From Gnetum montanum (Eukaryota; Streptophyta; Gnetopsida; Gnetales; Gnetaceae), in NCBI GenBank assembly GCA_015680685.1, contig MNCI01003660.1:857101-921100 (forward strand): DNA of 64,000 bases. Direction: 5' to 3'. This document shows, piece after piece, positions 11,439 through 23,150 of the stretch; the stretch's first letter is position 1; each line of letters starts with the position of its first letter. The translations under genes were made by a program, and so were the position numbers. The notes under the pieces are model-generated. The model did no database searches. It saw only the letters and a list, made by a program, of their open reading frames with translations, and was not told the DNA's origin.

Positions 11439-12713
11439 TTGTGTGATCCATGGTATGGTGATATCAAATTTTATTTAACCTTCCATCATTGTCCCTTAGA
11501 TTTACCTAAATATAAGAGAAAGCTTTTAATATCAAAATGTTCGAAATTCACTCTAATAAGTGGTGAACTATTTAGAAAGAACTTCCAAGGCATACAAATT
11601 AAGTTCTTGGACCAAGAACAAGCTAACATTGCTCTCAAATAGCTTCGTAAGGAAGGACTCATAGGATACCACTCACTAGTTCATAAAATCATGAGGGTTG
11701 GTTATTACTAGCCTACTATGATAAATGATGCTCACAACTTGGTTAAAAATTGTGTCCAATGTCAAATATTTAAGGGTAAAGACCCTGAGTGTTTAGCCTC
11801 TTTACAACCTATAATAGAAACTAGACCATTTTCATAGTGGGCTTTCGATTTTATCGAAGTGATTAATCCTTTGTCTACTACCCTACACAAGTTTATCTTA
11901 ATAGCCATGGATTATTGCACATGTTGGTTAGAAGAAAAAGCAACTAAAATTGCATCATTTCGTGAGGTCATTTGCTTCTTAGAAAATGATATAATCTTGT
12001 GGTATGGGTATCCTTATGCTTTAGTAGTTGACAACAGACCCACCTTCATCTCCATAGAGTTTACAAATTGGACTAGGGAACATAACATCATTATCAAGGT
12101 GGTAACCTAATATTATCCACAAGGTAATGGTTTGGCTGAGTCCTCCAACAAAATCATATTAGATGAAATTAAGAAAATGATACCTCAAAACCCACACAAA
12201 TAGCTAAAATGGATAGTTTGGGTAGATAATGTCCATTATAAAGAATCAATCAATACTACATCATATGACTTAGTGTATGGACAAGAACCAATATTTCCAA
12301 TTAATTTGCAAATTCCAACATATCAGTTCTTCTTAGACTATTTTCCAACTGATGAGCATCTAATATCACATACATGCGACATTTGGAATCTAGAGCTTAA
12401 AAGGGTTAAAGCAATCAAAAATCTATGTATTCATCAAAAAATTGTCAAGAAATGGTTTGATAAGAAATATGTAGCAAAAGTATTTCAAGTAGGTGACTTG
12501 GTTCTTAAGAGGGATACAGCATCTAGTCAGATTGGCCCTCAAACTAAGTTTTCTCTTATGTGGTCTGGCCCATTCCAAATTGCAAACGTTGTTAGCCCCA
12601 ATGTATATAAAATTATTGATTTGCAAGGGCATGGATTACATAAAAATTTTAATGCATTTCATTTGAAGCATTTCTACTCAGGTACCCGATGTGGACACCT
12701 GATAGATTCTTAG
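11439..12713 (+). pseudogene. Integrase of element F
   Basis: The N-terminal zinc-binding part ends in KNCVQCQIFKGK near 11750. The catalytic core keeps all three acids of the DDE triad: FDFIEVI (near 11845), VVDNRPTF (near 12030) and NGLAESSNKI (near 12125). The C-terminal part (12273-12713) reads YGQEPIFPINLQIP, then KVFQVGDLVLKR, WSGPFQIANVV (a GPF-type module) and KNFNAFHLKHFYSG, typical of Tat-lineage integrase tails. Stops, mostly TAG, break it at about 11438, 11641, 11710, 11837, 12108 and 12200. Integrase would insert the cDNA into the chromosome. No chromodomain follows. Confidence 0.8.
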
Positions 12714-14388
12714 TTGCATGCTTTCTTCCTCTTTAGCATGCATTTTATTTGTATATAGTTGCATTTGCATATTTTCTTTGCATTTCCATCGTTTCTTTCT
12801 TGGCATATTGTTTTGATTTTTTCTTTGCATATGATTTTAATAATCATTATGGTATTTTGAGTTAGGGTGTTGTGTCATCAGAGCACCATTGAGAATAACG
12901 TTAGTATAATGCTTTATATAATATTTCTTATTAGTATTACACAAAATCTCTTTTATACTATATATTTTAATAATCTTTTGATTCTTTCCAGTCTTTTTGA
13001 AGGTTTTAGTTTCTTTAGTTATGTTGGATTATGGAGCATGAGATTTATGCTAACTTATCATGTAATCATCATGATCATATGAGTGTAGGATAGGTGATGT
13101 TGGAAAATGGTTAGCCATAATCACTAGGTGACCTTGGAAAACCCTATTTTCCCTCTCATAAGCCCTAGCCCTCAAGTGTGATCATCCATGATTACCCTGT
13201 GAACAACGAGGTGAAGTGTGTTCATCTCCACTTGAGAATGCTTAGCCACCTAGGAGACCTACTTTGATGCTATCAAATTGTAATCAAAGGCACTTACATG
13301 AGGGTTGAATTGCACCATGAGCAAAGTTTTGAAGGATCGTGTTCATTGGCAGTGCGGCTAATTAGCTAGACTTGTGTTGGAATTCCTACCTTAAGAATGA
13401 AGTACACCATGGGCAAAGTATCCCCAAAAAAATAAACATAAAATAATAAAAAAAATGAGGACCATGTTCATTGGCAGTGTAATAAGTTCTTAAGTGTGAC
13501 AGGCTCTAATAGGAATCCTCACCCTAATCTTCATTTCCCATTTTGAACCTATTTTTCAACAAAAAAAAAGAGGCAAATAATCCATTTCATCCATTTTCTT
13601 TCTCAATGTCAAAAAAAAAAAGATTCCAAAGAAGAATCTGAAAGTTGTGACTACCCACAATCTAATATGAGCCTATCCTCCTCATTAATTTTAGTATGGA
13701 TCTTGTGCTCAAAATAGTCTGCATGTGGTTGACTTTTACCTTATGAGAAGATTGGGAATGAAAAAATAAGTATATATAGATATATGTAGTTAAAATAAAT
13801 AAAATTATATATTTAAAGTTCAATTAAATAAGATGGTATGGTTCGGGTGGCCTGCATTTAGTTCTCTTTTGACTATATGGTTATTTTAATAATGTTCATA
13901 TTAGTATAGTTTGCTTTCAAGTTTTAATTTTCCCATTATGTGATGTTTTCGATTGCATTTCATTTTAAAATTTCTATGGTCTTGTTCCTTGCACTTGGAT
14001 GCAATTAAAAGTTTGAGGGCTAAGTATTGAGGCCAATGTTGCCCATGCTAGGCACAAGGCCATGATTAATAACTATATATCTTAAGGTGTCCCTAAATTA
14101 CATTCCAACCTACCATAAATTAAAATTTCCAAATCAAGAGTCATACCAATAAGTTAATACCTCATTATTAAAAAACCAAAGTTGAAAAAATTTGCCATGA
14201 AATAATTCTAATGCTCTTCTACTATCAAAAGAGTGAAATAATTTTACCTGGACAATCATAAAATAAATAAATAAAATAAAAAGAGTTTTGGCATGATTTT
14301 GAAGATGTGTGAACAGGATGATTCGGATTGTTTAGCTAGAGAGATAGAGATTCTATGTTTCGTGTGTGAGCCCCCACCAAAATGGAAT
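12714..14388 (+). other. Non-coding 3' region of element F
   Basis: No protein family is visible. It contains a two-unit tandem repeat (13301-13530), an A-rich stretch at 13428-13457, and a purine-rich stretch 'gtttgagggctaagtattg' near 14010. The last resembles sequence that precedes a 3' LTR in related elements, although the LTR copy actually found lies 4.6 kb further on. That gap suggests a later insertion between about 14040 and 18650. Confidence 0.45.
13301..13530 (+). repeat. Two-unit tandem repeat in 3' region of F
   Basis: Two imperfect units share 'caccatgagcaaagt' / 'caccatgggcaaagt' and 'gttcattggcagtg', in the same order, about 100-120 bp apart. The second unit carries an inserted A-rich run. 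Such repeats in the 3' non-coding part are common in Tat/Ogre relatives. Confidence 0.6.
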
Positions 14389-16810
14389 GACAAATGAGGG
14401 GGAACCAGCGAAGTGAGTTCCTCCCTAAAGCCGTCACAAATGTAAATCAAAATAACATATAAAATTCCAAAATGTCATTCATTATTATGTATAGAATATG
14501 TCTACAAAACTTATGTAGTAAATGTTCATGTCGTAAGGTATGGGCTTTGAGGAAAAGATATGATCGTAGGGTAACGTAAGGTGATGTGTTTTTGTTCTTC
14601 TTAGGGAGATTCCCCGCATTTTTTATGGCAGTTACTATGTTGTGTTGTAAGAAACGCGCATAGTAGGAACTCATGATTTGAGTGAGTTACCCAGGGAAAA
14701 TCAGGGACTCATTCCTGCTAATGCCATGTAACGGGCCGTTGTTCGAAAACACGAGAGTAACTGCTAAGGGGAACGACCCCTACATTACCCTTGATCAGAT
14801 ATCCTTGATATCAATGATTGTCCTGAAACCAATGCAGCACTACCACAACCCTCCATTTATACTCTTCAATACCTCTTTGTTAGAGTTCTATTGAGTATAT
14901 CCACCGATTGATGCTCCAAGAAACTATAGGGTCCACTAATGAGAATGGTTTTATAAGTAGTAATCCCAAAGATAAAGTACTTCCAATACGTGATTGCATG
15001 TAAATTGACAGATTTCAAGAGATTGATTATTTAATAATCAACTTGATTCATCTTTCAAGTGGGGCCTTGAAGAAGGAACCAAGTTGTGAAGTCATTGAGG
15101 AAAACTAAGGGTGGGTGGGAAGTTGAAGACGTTCTGAATTGGCCAAATTATATGTTTTCAATGGCATTGGAAAGGGTGGGAGGGTGGATTTATTCACATT
15201 GGTTTAGATACATAGTATGAGAAGTATGGAACATATGTAGCTGCTTCCACCTTTGCTGATTTACCCATAGTACTCTCTTTGTCTGCATATGAATACCTGT
15301 GGTACCCCATAGTCACATTCGGAAAGTAAAGAATCAAGGGCTTTAGCGGGGAACTTTTCCCTGAGTTACCCCTTGAAATTTTGGGCTATCAGAACCATTT
15401 GATATTGATTTAGGAATAGTTCAGTGCATTAGCCACATGATATCTGCCTAAGGGTACAAAATACGCAATATGAATAGAAGTGGTATGAATTTTCTTTGTA
15501 CTTATGTCTATGTTCTCTCTCCCGCAATACAGATGAAATGATGTATTGCCTCGTCTACTAGTGATTGCCTAACACTAAGTAACCATGAAATCGGGCAATA
15601 GCTTCACAAACCTATAGAATGCACTATGGCCCTGACCTTACAACAACATGTGGAATTGTAGAAGGTTAAGCCAGCCTCTAACCCATATAGCTATTCCCAC
15701 CGTGTGGGCTATGGGGAATGCCAATAATGTAGGTTAGAAGTTGTGGAATGACTAGTTCCATCAAGCGATGCCCAGGAACTTCAGTTTAGTCTTCGTTGCC
15801 TAAGATCTGGAACAACTCACCACCGATGAAAATATACAAATCATAACCTATCTAGAGTGGCTACTCTAGTTAGTCTTCTAGCTGGTGGTCGACAATTGAA
15901 GACCCCAATCAAAGAAAGACTAGTGAAACCATTCTAGATTATTACGTATATGACAGTAGGTTTCAATAATGATTTGTTGTTTACATCTAGTAGATTTTTG
16001 GGCATTGACCTAGGGAGTGCTTCATCATTTTGGATTCATTGAGGTGTGTGGTAAGCATGATAGGTCATCTGTCATTATATTCATTATATTATATAAGGCT
16101 GGCTCTAAAATGAGCTAGATCAAATTCAGCTTGGAGGATGAGCAATGATCGTAATGGCGAAGTGCCCTTCCTGTGCACGTTTCACAGAAATGCTTATTGT
16201 AACCTTATGGCAACGCTTGCGCCACAGGGCGGAATGAGAAGTGTAAACAAGTGGATCAGTTGGGATGAGTTATCCCTTTATCCCTGGTGAATTTGCTTGA
16301 ATAGAACTCGTTTCTATGGTGCAATCCAAAGGGCCTGTAGTCATTCTGATTAGTTTGGTATTTTGTTTGTGCCATAGGGAACAGTTGGAGATGCCTGTAT
16401 CCAGTGTGAGTTTCGCTATAGAGTAGTTTGGAAGGACCCCTGTGCTTCAAAGTTCCATCCATTGGAGTCATTCATCCTTTCCGATGGATCCATGCTGATT
16501 TGCGCCCCTTGGCATAGGTTTGGAGTCACTAGACCCATTAGTGTTGCAATCTTATGTTCTGGGAATTTAGGTTTAGGGCTAAAGATCTAGGACCTGTTTA
16601 GAGATATCTTGATTCGAAACAAAATCAGAGTGGCCGGCATAAGTAACGAGATCTAACTCTTCAGCTACAGGGGCTTTAGTTGGGGAATGACCAAGGAATC
16701 TCCCGTTGGTCAATTCTCGTTTTACCCTACGTTACCCCATTCGAATCGAGGTAACTCGGGGAAAAGTTCCCCACTTACGTAGGGTAACTCACTTCATTTG
16801 TTCTCGCTCC
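14389..16810. repeat. CpG-retaining island with degenerate inverted repeats
   Basis: This stretch is visibly richer in GC and CpG than its surroundings. Its ends share short inverted matches: 'acaaatga' plus 'aagtgagtt' (14389-14412) against their reverse complements at 16787-16810, and 'ggtaacgta' plus 'gggagattcc' (14568-14615) against 16690-16740. A 25-bp inverted match (23/25) joins 15348-15372 and 16748-16772. No protein is readable; the open frames here (14256-14450, 14447-14674, 14682-14894, 16256-16471) resemble nothing I know. It may be a decayed foldback or MULE-like element inserted in F. I could not find a target duplication. Confidence 0.4.
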
Positions 16811-18653
16811 TTAGTAGTTGCCCTCTCTTTTTGTATCTTACTTTTCACCTTTACTACGTAAGATCAATGTCCAAAAATATTCCCCTTGATTGAAATTCAG
16901 AGATAAGTTTATTAAATGAAGAAGAAATCTTCATCTTAGTAATAACGAGAAATTCTATAACTAACATTTTGTTTTACCAAGGAAGGTTAATAACTAAGAC
17001 ACCAAGAGATAAACCATTAGTCTTTTATACATATTATTAATCATGTCATTCTTAGGCTAAGCCACTTGGAGGACTTATACTTTAGTGGGGGAAGGGAACG
17101 CCAGCCATTTCCTCTTTATATGCTTTGTTACGGGGGTCCGCCAGGGGCGAAGGCCACCTATTTCATTCTTCATATACATTATTGTAAGATTACATTTCCA
17201 CTTTAAGTTTACTCCTTTTGGTTTACTCTATATTCTAGAGTAGGGGGACATGCTTCTCTTTCGAGTGCGGTGGAACACATGTCCCTTAAACTACTTTATA
17301 GTTTATGTTCACCTTGAGGGAAGCCTGAAAGTTCTTATGCTTTCATTTGATGTTATGAAAGAGCTCTTCATTTCTATTACGTTTTGCTACAATCTTACCT
17401 TAAGTTTAGATGGTTACTTCGTATAGAGCTGCTTTAGGGTTAGTCAACGGTATCACGTCGGGTCCTCTTAGTTTACATTGAACTTAGCGCTATTTCACGA
17501 AGAGGAAGACAAGAAGCGTTTATGCTTGCTTCACTTAGTTAGGGATTTTCTATTTATTACTTGTATGTAGGGACACTAGGTTTGTAGGGACACAAGGTTG
17601 GCTAAGGGAGCAGCACTGGACATGTTACTTTTACATGGGAAGTTTACCCGACTTTGAGCCTATGCCACAGAAGACGTGATTCGAGGTTTCAAGGTTTGTT
17701 TTTCTTTTAGCTTCGCCACCTTATCTAGTTTCCCACTTCTATTTTTCTTGTCTTATTTCCAATGAATATGCAAGGTTTCAATTCTCCAAATCAATTTATA
17801 TGTTCATTGCTTTTAATTTTTATATTTTGGGAACAAAATCTTTATATAGATTTAATACATGGGATATGCATTGAATTTTTATTAAAAAGTTTATTTATAC
17901 ATCCACACTAAGATTAATTTTTATTTGTGGGTTTTGCTTTTTGTTGTTCTTTTTATTAACCTAAATATATTTTAATTTTCATCTTCCTTATTCTGCAGAT
18001 GTTATACCGTTATAAGATCTTTCTATTAATTATTTTCTTTGGAAGTTTTTAATCATCTGGAACTTGTTTTCTTTTGCTAAAGTTTGTGATTTGGTTCAAA
18101 TAATTGTTTTTGGAAAAGCAATATTTATATGGCTACATAAGCATAGAAATATTTCTATTTGGAATGGCCATGATCACACCTATATGACATGACCACAAAG
18201 TTGATGTTTGGTAAATAAATATGTAAATCATGATGGGGACAAGAATCAGAACTTTGTTGCTTAAAAGCATTGGATATGTATGAATCCTATACAGATATAT
18301 CCACATTGCATTTTTAAAATTTTAACAGACAATATATTAATATTTATATGCACATTTTACTTTTTCTTGAGTTTCATTTTATTTTGCGTGTAAAAATAAT
18401 AATGTTGCTACAGAATTTTGTAGTTTGATTGCTTTTGACCTCTTGGGGATGGATGTAGTTTGATGGTAGGTTTCTACCTTCTTTTAATAAGAGAGTCATA
18501 GTTACTGTAGTGGCCTACAAATAGGCAGAACATGGTGGTGGTTACAGAGAATGTGTGACGATAGTTACTTCATGCACGTTACATGCATTCATGGTGGTGC
18601 TGGACATGGCACACATTACAAGCAGAACATGGCAGACATTAGTGGTACAGAAA
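16811..18653. other. Unrecognised sequence before the 3' LTR of F
   Basis: 16811-17700 keeps fairly high CpG; 17700-18450 is AT-rich. Repeated 'agaacatgg(t)ggtggttaca' pieces lie at 18526-18650 and continue into the LTR start, so the true LTR may begin somewhat earlier. No gene or RNA is recognised. Confidence 0.4.
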
Positions 18654-19494
18654 TGAATTGATAGGAAAGAACATGGTTGTGGTTACATGGGTGGTGGTCA
18701 TTAATGGTGATGGTTATTATCATTAGTGGGGGATGTTTTGGAGGTTATGTTAAGGTGGAAAAATGTGGATGCCATTATGGCTAGCTGCAATAACTATAAA
18801 CATTAAAATAGATTATGTGAACTAGTTGGGGGAGGGAAGGGGGGAAAGGGCTCTTTCTATCAATCCAAAAAAAAGAAAAGGGCTCTTTCTATCAATCCTA
18901 AAGGGGCACTTGCTATCAATCTTGAGGGGGTGGCTTCCTCTCTAGAGGCAGTGGTTTCCTCCTTTCTTTTCTTGTTTCTTACAGGCTTTTGGCTGATTTT
19001 CAAGAAGAGTCCAAGGCAAGAGCTAGCGACTCAAAATCGAATCCTTGGGGTCTCTACAACAATGTAGGAGGGTTCTCCCTCTCTTTTTATTTTTTCTATG
19101 GTAGTGCAGCCCATGCACAGGACATGAGATGTATGATTTTCTTTGGGCTAGAAGCTTATCTCGGTCGTGCAAATGTGGGTGGAAGGCCTTTCTCTCTACG
19201 ATGGTGCACAAAATGTGGTAGACGACTTTGAGTGACCATGGTTGCTGCCTTATGTAGATTGTAGCAAGAAATCTGTCTTTTTCTCTTTTCTCTTCCTCCT
19301 CACTCCCTCTTCCTCTCTATGGCAACAACATTCCAGGTGGCACACGTGGCTGGCAAAACGATGGGACCAAGGAAAATTCATTTCTTCAGTTACTCATTAT
19401 ATTCAAGATAACTATTTAATTTAAATTCTAGATTTCTTTTTAGTTTATTATTTGCAAAAGCCCACATAGACCTCTCCAGCTGATACTATGCTCA
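18654..19494 (+). repeat. 3' LTR of element F
   Basis: Similar over its length to 5217-6109, with scattered substitutions. It keeps the G-rich run that is missing (N) in the 5' copy, the CT-rich tract at 19279-19320, and an end near CTCA at 19494. Open frames inside it (18989-19231, 19023-19211, 19242-19424) are not conserved as proteins in the other LTR. Confidence 0.65.
18848..18926 (+). repeat. Three-unit short tandem repeat in LTR of F
   Basis: Units start at 18848, 18880 and 18903. The first two share 'gggctctttctatcaatcc'; the third is a variant with 'cacttgctatcaatc'. The 5' LTR keeps two related units after its N run. Confidence 0.7.
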
Positions 19495-20235
19495 AGTTTT
19501 TGTACCTGACATTTGTGATAAATTTTACAAATAGGCATTGGAGTAAATGATAAACTTTGAAAGAGCACCTGACATTTTCATGCATCATTTGCCAAGATCA
19601 CATTCAAATTGATTGATGTGCAAGATAAGGTTATTTTAGGTTAACCCATAATAATCAAACAGTATCTCAAAATCCTTATCATTCATACAGTCTTACTACA
19701 AATTATACTATCCATTGCTATCAAAAATTATGACAAAGTCAATGCAAGTCTACCTATAAAAATATCATGTAGGTAGAAGAAAACCATAGAGGATGAAAGA
19801 TAAAAAGATCCAATATCATTTTTGAAATAGCTTCCTAACCTCATGTAGCTATACTTAATTCACAACAAATAAGCTCACACAAATTATTGCTGAGAGTGAC
19901 TATTTCTTGTTTAGTTAGCCAATAAAAATGCATAGCTAAGAAATTGAGGAAACCACTCCAAGTATAATTGTACCTATAATGCACCTTATGAAACTTTGTA
20001 AACATCTATTTTCCCTATAATTTGAAATCTATTGGGAAAGGGAATGCAATTTCAATTTTTAAGGAGATTGCACTGAGATGAGAGTTTTCAACTAATCATA
20101 GAGAATCCTCTTTCTGTAGTTGTAGCTAGGCAGAATGATATTTCTAATGTAGTCTATTATGCATAAATGTAGCACCCATCTCCATTAATATCTTCTTAAA
20201 TTTCCAACACTAACATATATTTTAGTTAAATGGGG
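19495..20235. other. Spacer, possible 3' flank of the LRR fragment
   Basis: AT-rich sequence with no readable domain. Its right end runs into the stop of the minus-strand LRR frame, so part of it may be that gene's former 3' untranslated sequence. Confidence 0.4.
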
Positions 20236-20828
20236 AATGCCCTGACTTCTCTAAAGATATCTCCATCTACAAATTAGAGCATCATTATATGTTATGTTCA
20301 GGTATCTAATATTTTTCAACTGGAATATTATATCCATGATATCTTCAGTCAAGCCACCACATTTAGACAATTTTAACTCTGGTAAGATTCTCAAATTTGC
20401 CAAACCTTGTGGCAAATCTTTTACCTTAATATTTTCACACCTCAACTTTTGTAAGTTAGATAACATACCTATACTTTCTGTTAGAGTCTTGAGCTCCAAG
20501 AAATTTTCTAAAAGCAATATTTCCAACTTAGTTAACATGCCTATATTTTCTGGTAGAATGATTAGCTCTAGGAAATCCTTTAATGTTAATGTTTGTAATG
20601 TTGATAACATACTTATGTTTTTTGGCATGCTCTTCATGTCAGAGCAATTTCATAACTCCAACTTCTCCAGATTGACTAGACAAAAGCACAAATGATGTGT
20701 AAAGTCTATGATGCCACTTTGCTTTCAATGTAGAAAAACTTGTCAAATGCTAGAAGGTTATAGAAACAACTCTTACTTAGGGACAATCAAAAAAATCCAA
20801 TGTATGTAGCTTGGTCAACAAAAAAATT
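20236..20828 (-). pseudogene. Leucine-rich-repeat fragment of an NBS-LRR-type resistance gene
   Basis: Minus-strand translation shows successive LRR units with the plant NBS-LRR pattern: EIFLLTKLHTLDFF at the right end, LVNLEKLEL*NCSDMKSMPK, ISMLSTLQTLTLKDF, IGMLTKLEILLLEN, IGMLSNLQKLRCEN, and LANLRILPELKLSKC. About six units of 23-24 residues are present. The open part is 20251-20637 (128 codons). Upstream of it a TGA replaces the Trp codon expected in LELWNC, and at least one more stop and a shift follow. No NB-ARC or TIR domain is present, so only the C-terminal part of a receptor remains. It ends abruptly at about 20828 against the chromovirus RT, which points to a rearrangement or to truncation by an insertion. 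Confidence 0.75.
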
Positions 20829-21660
20829 TCATCAATTAGGTTGATTCATGATGTATTGAAGGACTTGATGGGTAAGTGTTGTATAATATTTTTTTATGAT
20901 ATTTTGGTATATAGCTCTAATGAGGAAAAGCACTTCAATCAATTGAGGATGATGTGCCTTAAGTTGGAGGAGGCACAGATGGTGATCAACATGAAGAAAA
21001 GTCATTTCTTAAATAGGGAAATCACATATTTGGGACATGTGGTTTCTAAAAGTCAAATTCGAATGGAAGCTACCAAGGTGAAGGCTATAAGGGATTGGCC
21101 AACTTGTAAGAATGTTGGGGAGGTATTATCATTCCTTAGTTTAGCAAGTTTTTATAGATGGCTCATCAAAAATTTTAGTGGTATTTCATGACCTATGTTT
21201 GCTTTGTTAAAGAAAAATAAGAAATTTAGATGGAATAACGAAACCTAAGGGAGCTTTGCCTTGTTGAAAGCAAAGATTACCAGTGAACTGGTTCTTGCAA
21301 TTCTAGATTTTTAGAATCTTTTTCATGTGGAGGTCGATGCAAGTGAACTTGCCATTAGAGGGGTACTTTCACAAGAAGGGCCTACTACTTTCTTTTCTGA
21401 AAAATTGAATGAGTCAAGGAAAAAATATAGCATATGTGAGAAGAAATTACATGCTATTCTTCAAACAATTAAGCATTGGAGGCATTACTTGTTGCTGAAA
21501 GAATTCACCTTGATGATGGACCACATAGCACCTCAATTTCTAAACTTATAAAAGAAGTTGAGTGCAAAGCACATGAAGTGGGTTGCATAGGAGTTCAATT
21601 TTGTGTTGAATCACAAGAGTGAAAAAGCCAATGTGGTAGCTAATGCATTATCTAGGGTAC
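20829..21660 (+). pseudogene. RT (3' part) and RNase H of chromovirus G
   Basis: The frame opens inside RT at IRLIHDVLKDLMGKCCIIFF. The catalytic motif reads FYDILVYS where (Y/F)xDDILVYS is expected, so the first Asp of the pair is Tyr. Then come HFNQLRMMCLKLEEA, MKKSHFLNREITYLGHVVS, and FYRWLIKNFS. RNase H (21310-21660) shows VEVDASELAIRGVL, YSICEKKLHAI (catalytic Glu replaced by Lys), MMDHIAPQFL, and VVANALSRVH (Asp of VADALSR replaced by Asn). Stops at about 21189, 21247, 21313 and 21549 break the frame. The RT fingers are absent, so the copy is inactive. Confidence 0.8.
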
Positions 21661-21767
21661 ATGTGCTAAATTTCAGCATACCTCATGTGGAAGGTATGGG
21701 TGATTTTGCTTCTTCATATAAGCATGATGTTAATTTTAGGTAGGTTTGGAGAAGCCTCAAAGAGCCA

Positions 21768-22930
21768 TTGATGAATAGGATAGACCAATGGAGGAACTAT
21801 CATATTCAAGATGAATTGTTATTTAAGAAAGCAAAGCTATGTGTTCCTAATTGTTATTTTAAGAAGAAGATTTTGTTTGAAAAGAATTGTAGTGGCATGG
21901 TAGGTTACATCGGTAGGGATAAAACATTGGAACTTGTGGATAGGCACTATTTTTAGCCTAGTATGGTAACTAAAGTTTCAAAATTTATGGAGTGCTTGAC
22001 ATGTCAAAAGTTCAAAGGAGGTAAAGGTGTGGATGGACACTATATGCTTTTACCAATTCCCAAAGGTCCATGGGAAAGTGTATCAATGGACTGTGTGAGT
22101 GGTATCCTAAATACCAAGAGTGGAAATAATGTAATTTTTGTTGTTGTAGATAGGTTCTTCTACATTGCACATTTTGTCCCATGCATAAAGGTAATTGATT
22201 CCTCTCTTGTTGCAAATTTATTTATCCAACATGTTGTGAAGTTTTATGGTATTCCTTTAAATATTGTTAGTGATAGAGATTCCAAGTTTACAAGTCATTT
22301 TTGGAGGTTCCTTTGGAAAATTTTAAGGTCAAAGTTGAATTTTTCTAGTGCATATCATCCACAATATAATGGCCTAAAAAAGGTGGTGGATAAATCCTTA
22401 CTAAGCATATTGAGATGTTTGTGTGATGGACAACCAAATAGGTGGAAAAACTTGTTGTGTCATGTTGAATTTTTGTATAATAATTCTTTTCATGTTGTTA
22501 TGGGAAAAATCTTATTTGAGGTGAACTTTGGATTTTTTCCAAAGATGGTGGACACATTGAAGAGCTTTGATGGTGAAGCTCAACTTAGTATTGATTTTGT
22601 GCAAGAGATGAGGGATCTCGATGCATAAGTAAAATTAAATCTTAAGAAGAAGGCTAAAGAGAGAGTCCTCAAGAGGATGAGGGCAAGTAGAAGTCTAATT
22701 TTGTTGTTAGTAACTAGGTTTGGGTACACTTGAAGAAGAAGCAATTAAGAGGTGTTAACTTCTTCAAATTAAAAGCTAAGAAGATTGGGCCTTTTCAAAT
22801 CAAGGCTAAAATTAATGACAATGCTTTTGAGATTGATTTACCAAATGATGTTGGTATGTATTTTGTGTTTTATGTTTCATATCTTGTGCACTATCATGGA
22901 CCAACTGATGAGGAGACCATATAGAGAAGC
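21768..22930 (+). pseudogene. Integrase of chromovirus G
   Basis: The zinc-binding part reads GYIGRDKTLELVDRHYF then CLTCQKFKG; the first His of HHCC has become Tyr. The core (221 codons, 21963-22628) has PIPKGPWESVSMDCVSGI (first Asp), VVVDRFFYIAHFVPC, IVSDRDSKFTSHFWR (second Asp) and AYHPQYNGLKKVVDKSL, where the catalytic Glu is Lys. A stop follows DLDA at 22626-22628. The tail around 22730-22924 (KIGPFQIKAKINDNAFEIDLP then VFYVSYLVHY) is the usual pre-chromodomain module. It is similar to Reina/Tekay integrases, and inactive by the Glu loss alone. Confidence 0.8.
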
Positions 22931-23150
22931 ATTGATGAGTTGAAGGGGGCAATTGATTAATCCAAGCCTTCAATGAAGAAGAAGGAAATCATACTTAAGC
23001 AAAGGAAAGCTTCTAGCACTTGGGGAGTCAAGAGGCATGAGTAATTGATTCATTGGAAGGGTCAATCTACTGATGATGTCATATGGATTCATGAGACCAA
23101 AATTGTTGAGTGGGGGATCGCTTCTACCCCTACTTCCTTATTCACATGAG
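22931..23150 (+). pseudogene. Chromodomain at the C-terminus of chromovirus integrase G
   Basis: Just downstream of the integrase tail, KRHE*LIHWKGQSTDDVIWI followed by HETKIVEWG matches the core of a retroelement chromodomain (EYLVKWKG....ATWE). One TAA replaces the residue before LIHWKG, and the Trp of the ATWE part is kept (VIWI). Chromodomains of chromoviruses are thought to steer integration to modified histones. The domain is short, broken by one stop, and ends close to a stop after TSLFT near 23147. Confidence 0.7.

Larger units (their letters stand above)
5217..19494 (+). mobile_element. Tat-like Ty3/gypsy element F with two RNase H domains
   Basis: This is a 14.3-kb plus-strand LTR retrotransposon relic. 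Two direct repeats of about 0.85 kb (5217-6109 and 18654-19494) act as LTRs. Between them lie gag, protease, an archaeal-type RNase H, RT, a degenerate gypsy RNase H and integrase (6845-12713), then about 6 kb of non-coding DNA. Long LTRs and long non-coding 3' regions are known in Tat/Ogre relatives. The sequence after the 5' LTR begins TGGGTTTCC, a possible but unassigned primer-binding site. The 5-bp flanks do not match (gaaaa versus agttt), so the exact LTR edges or the outer duplication are not proven. The 14389-16810 island may be a later insertion. Confidence 0.65.

Noticed and set aside
17640-18010. Exon-intron structure (splice-like gtttgt near 17695 and ctgcag near 17999)
   Set aside because: Only weak consensus sites, with no coding exon on either side.
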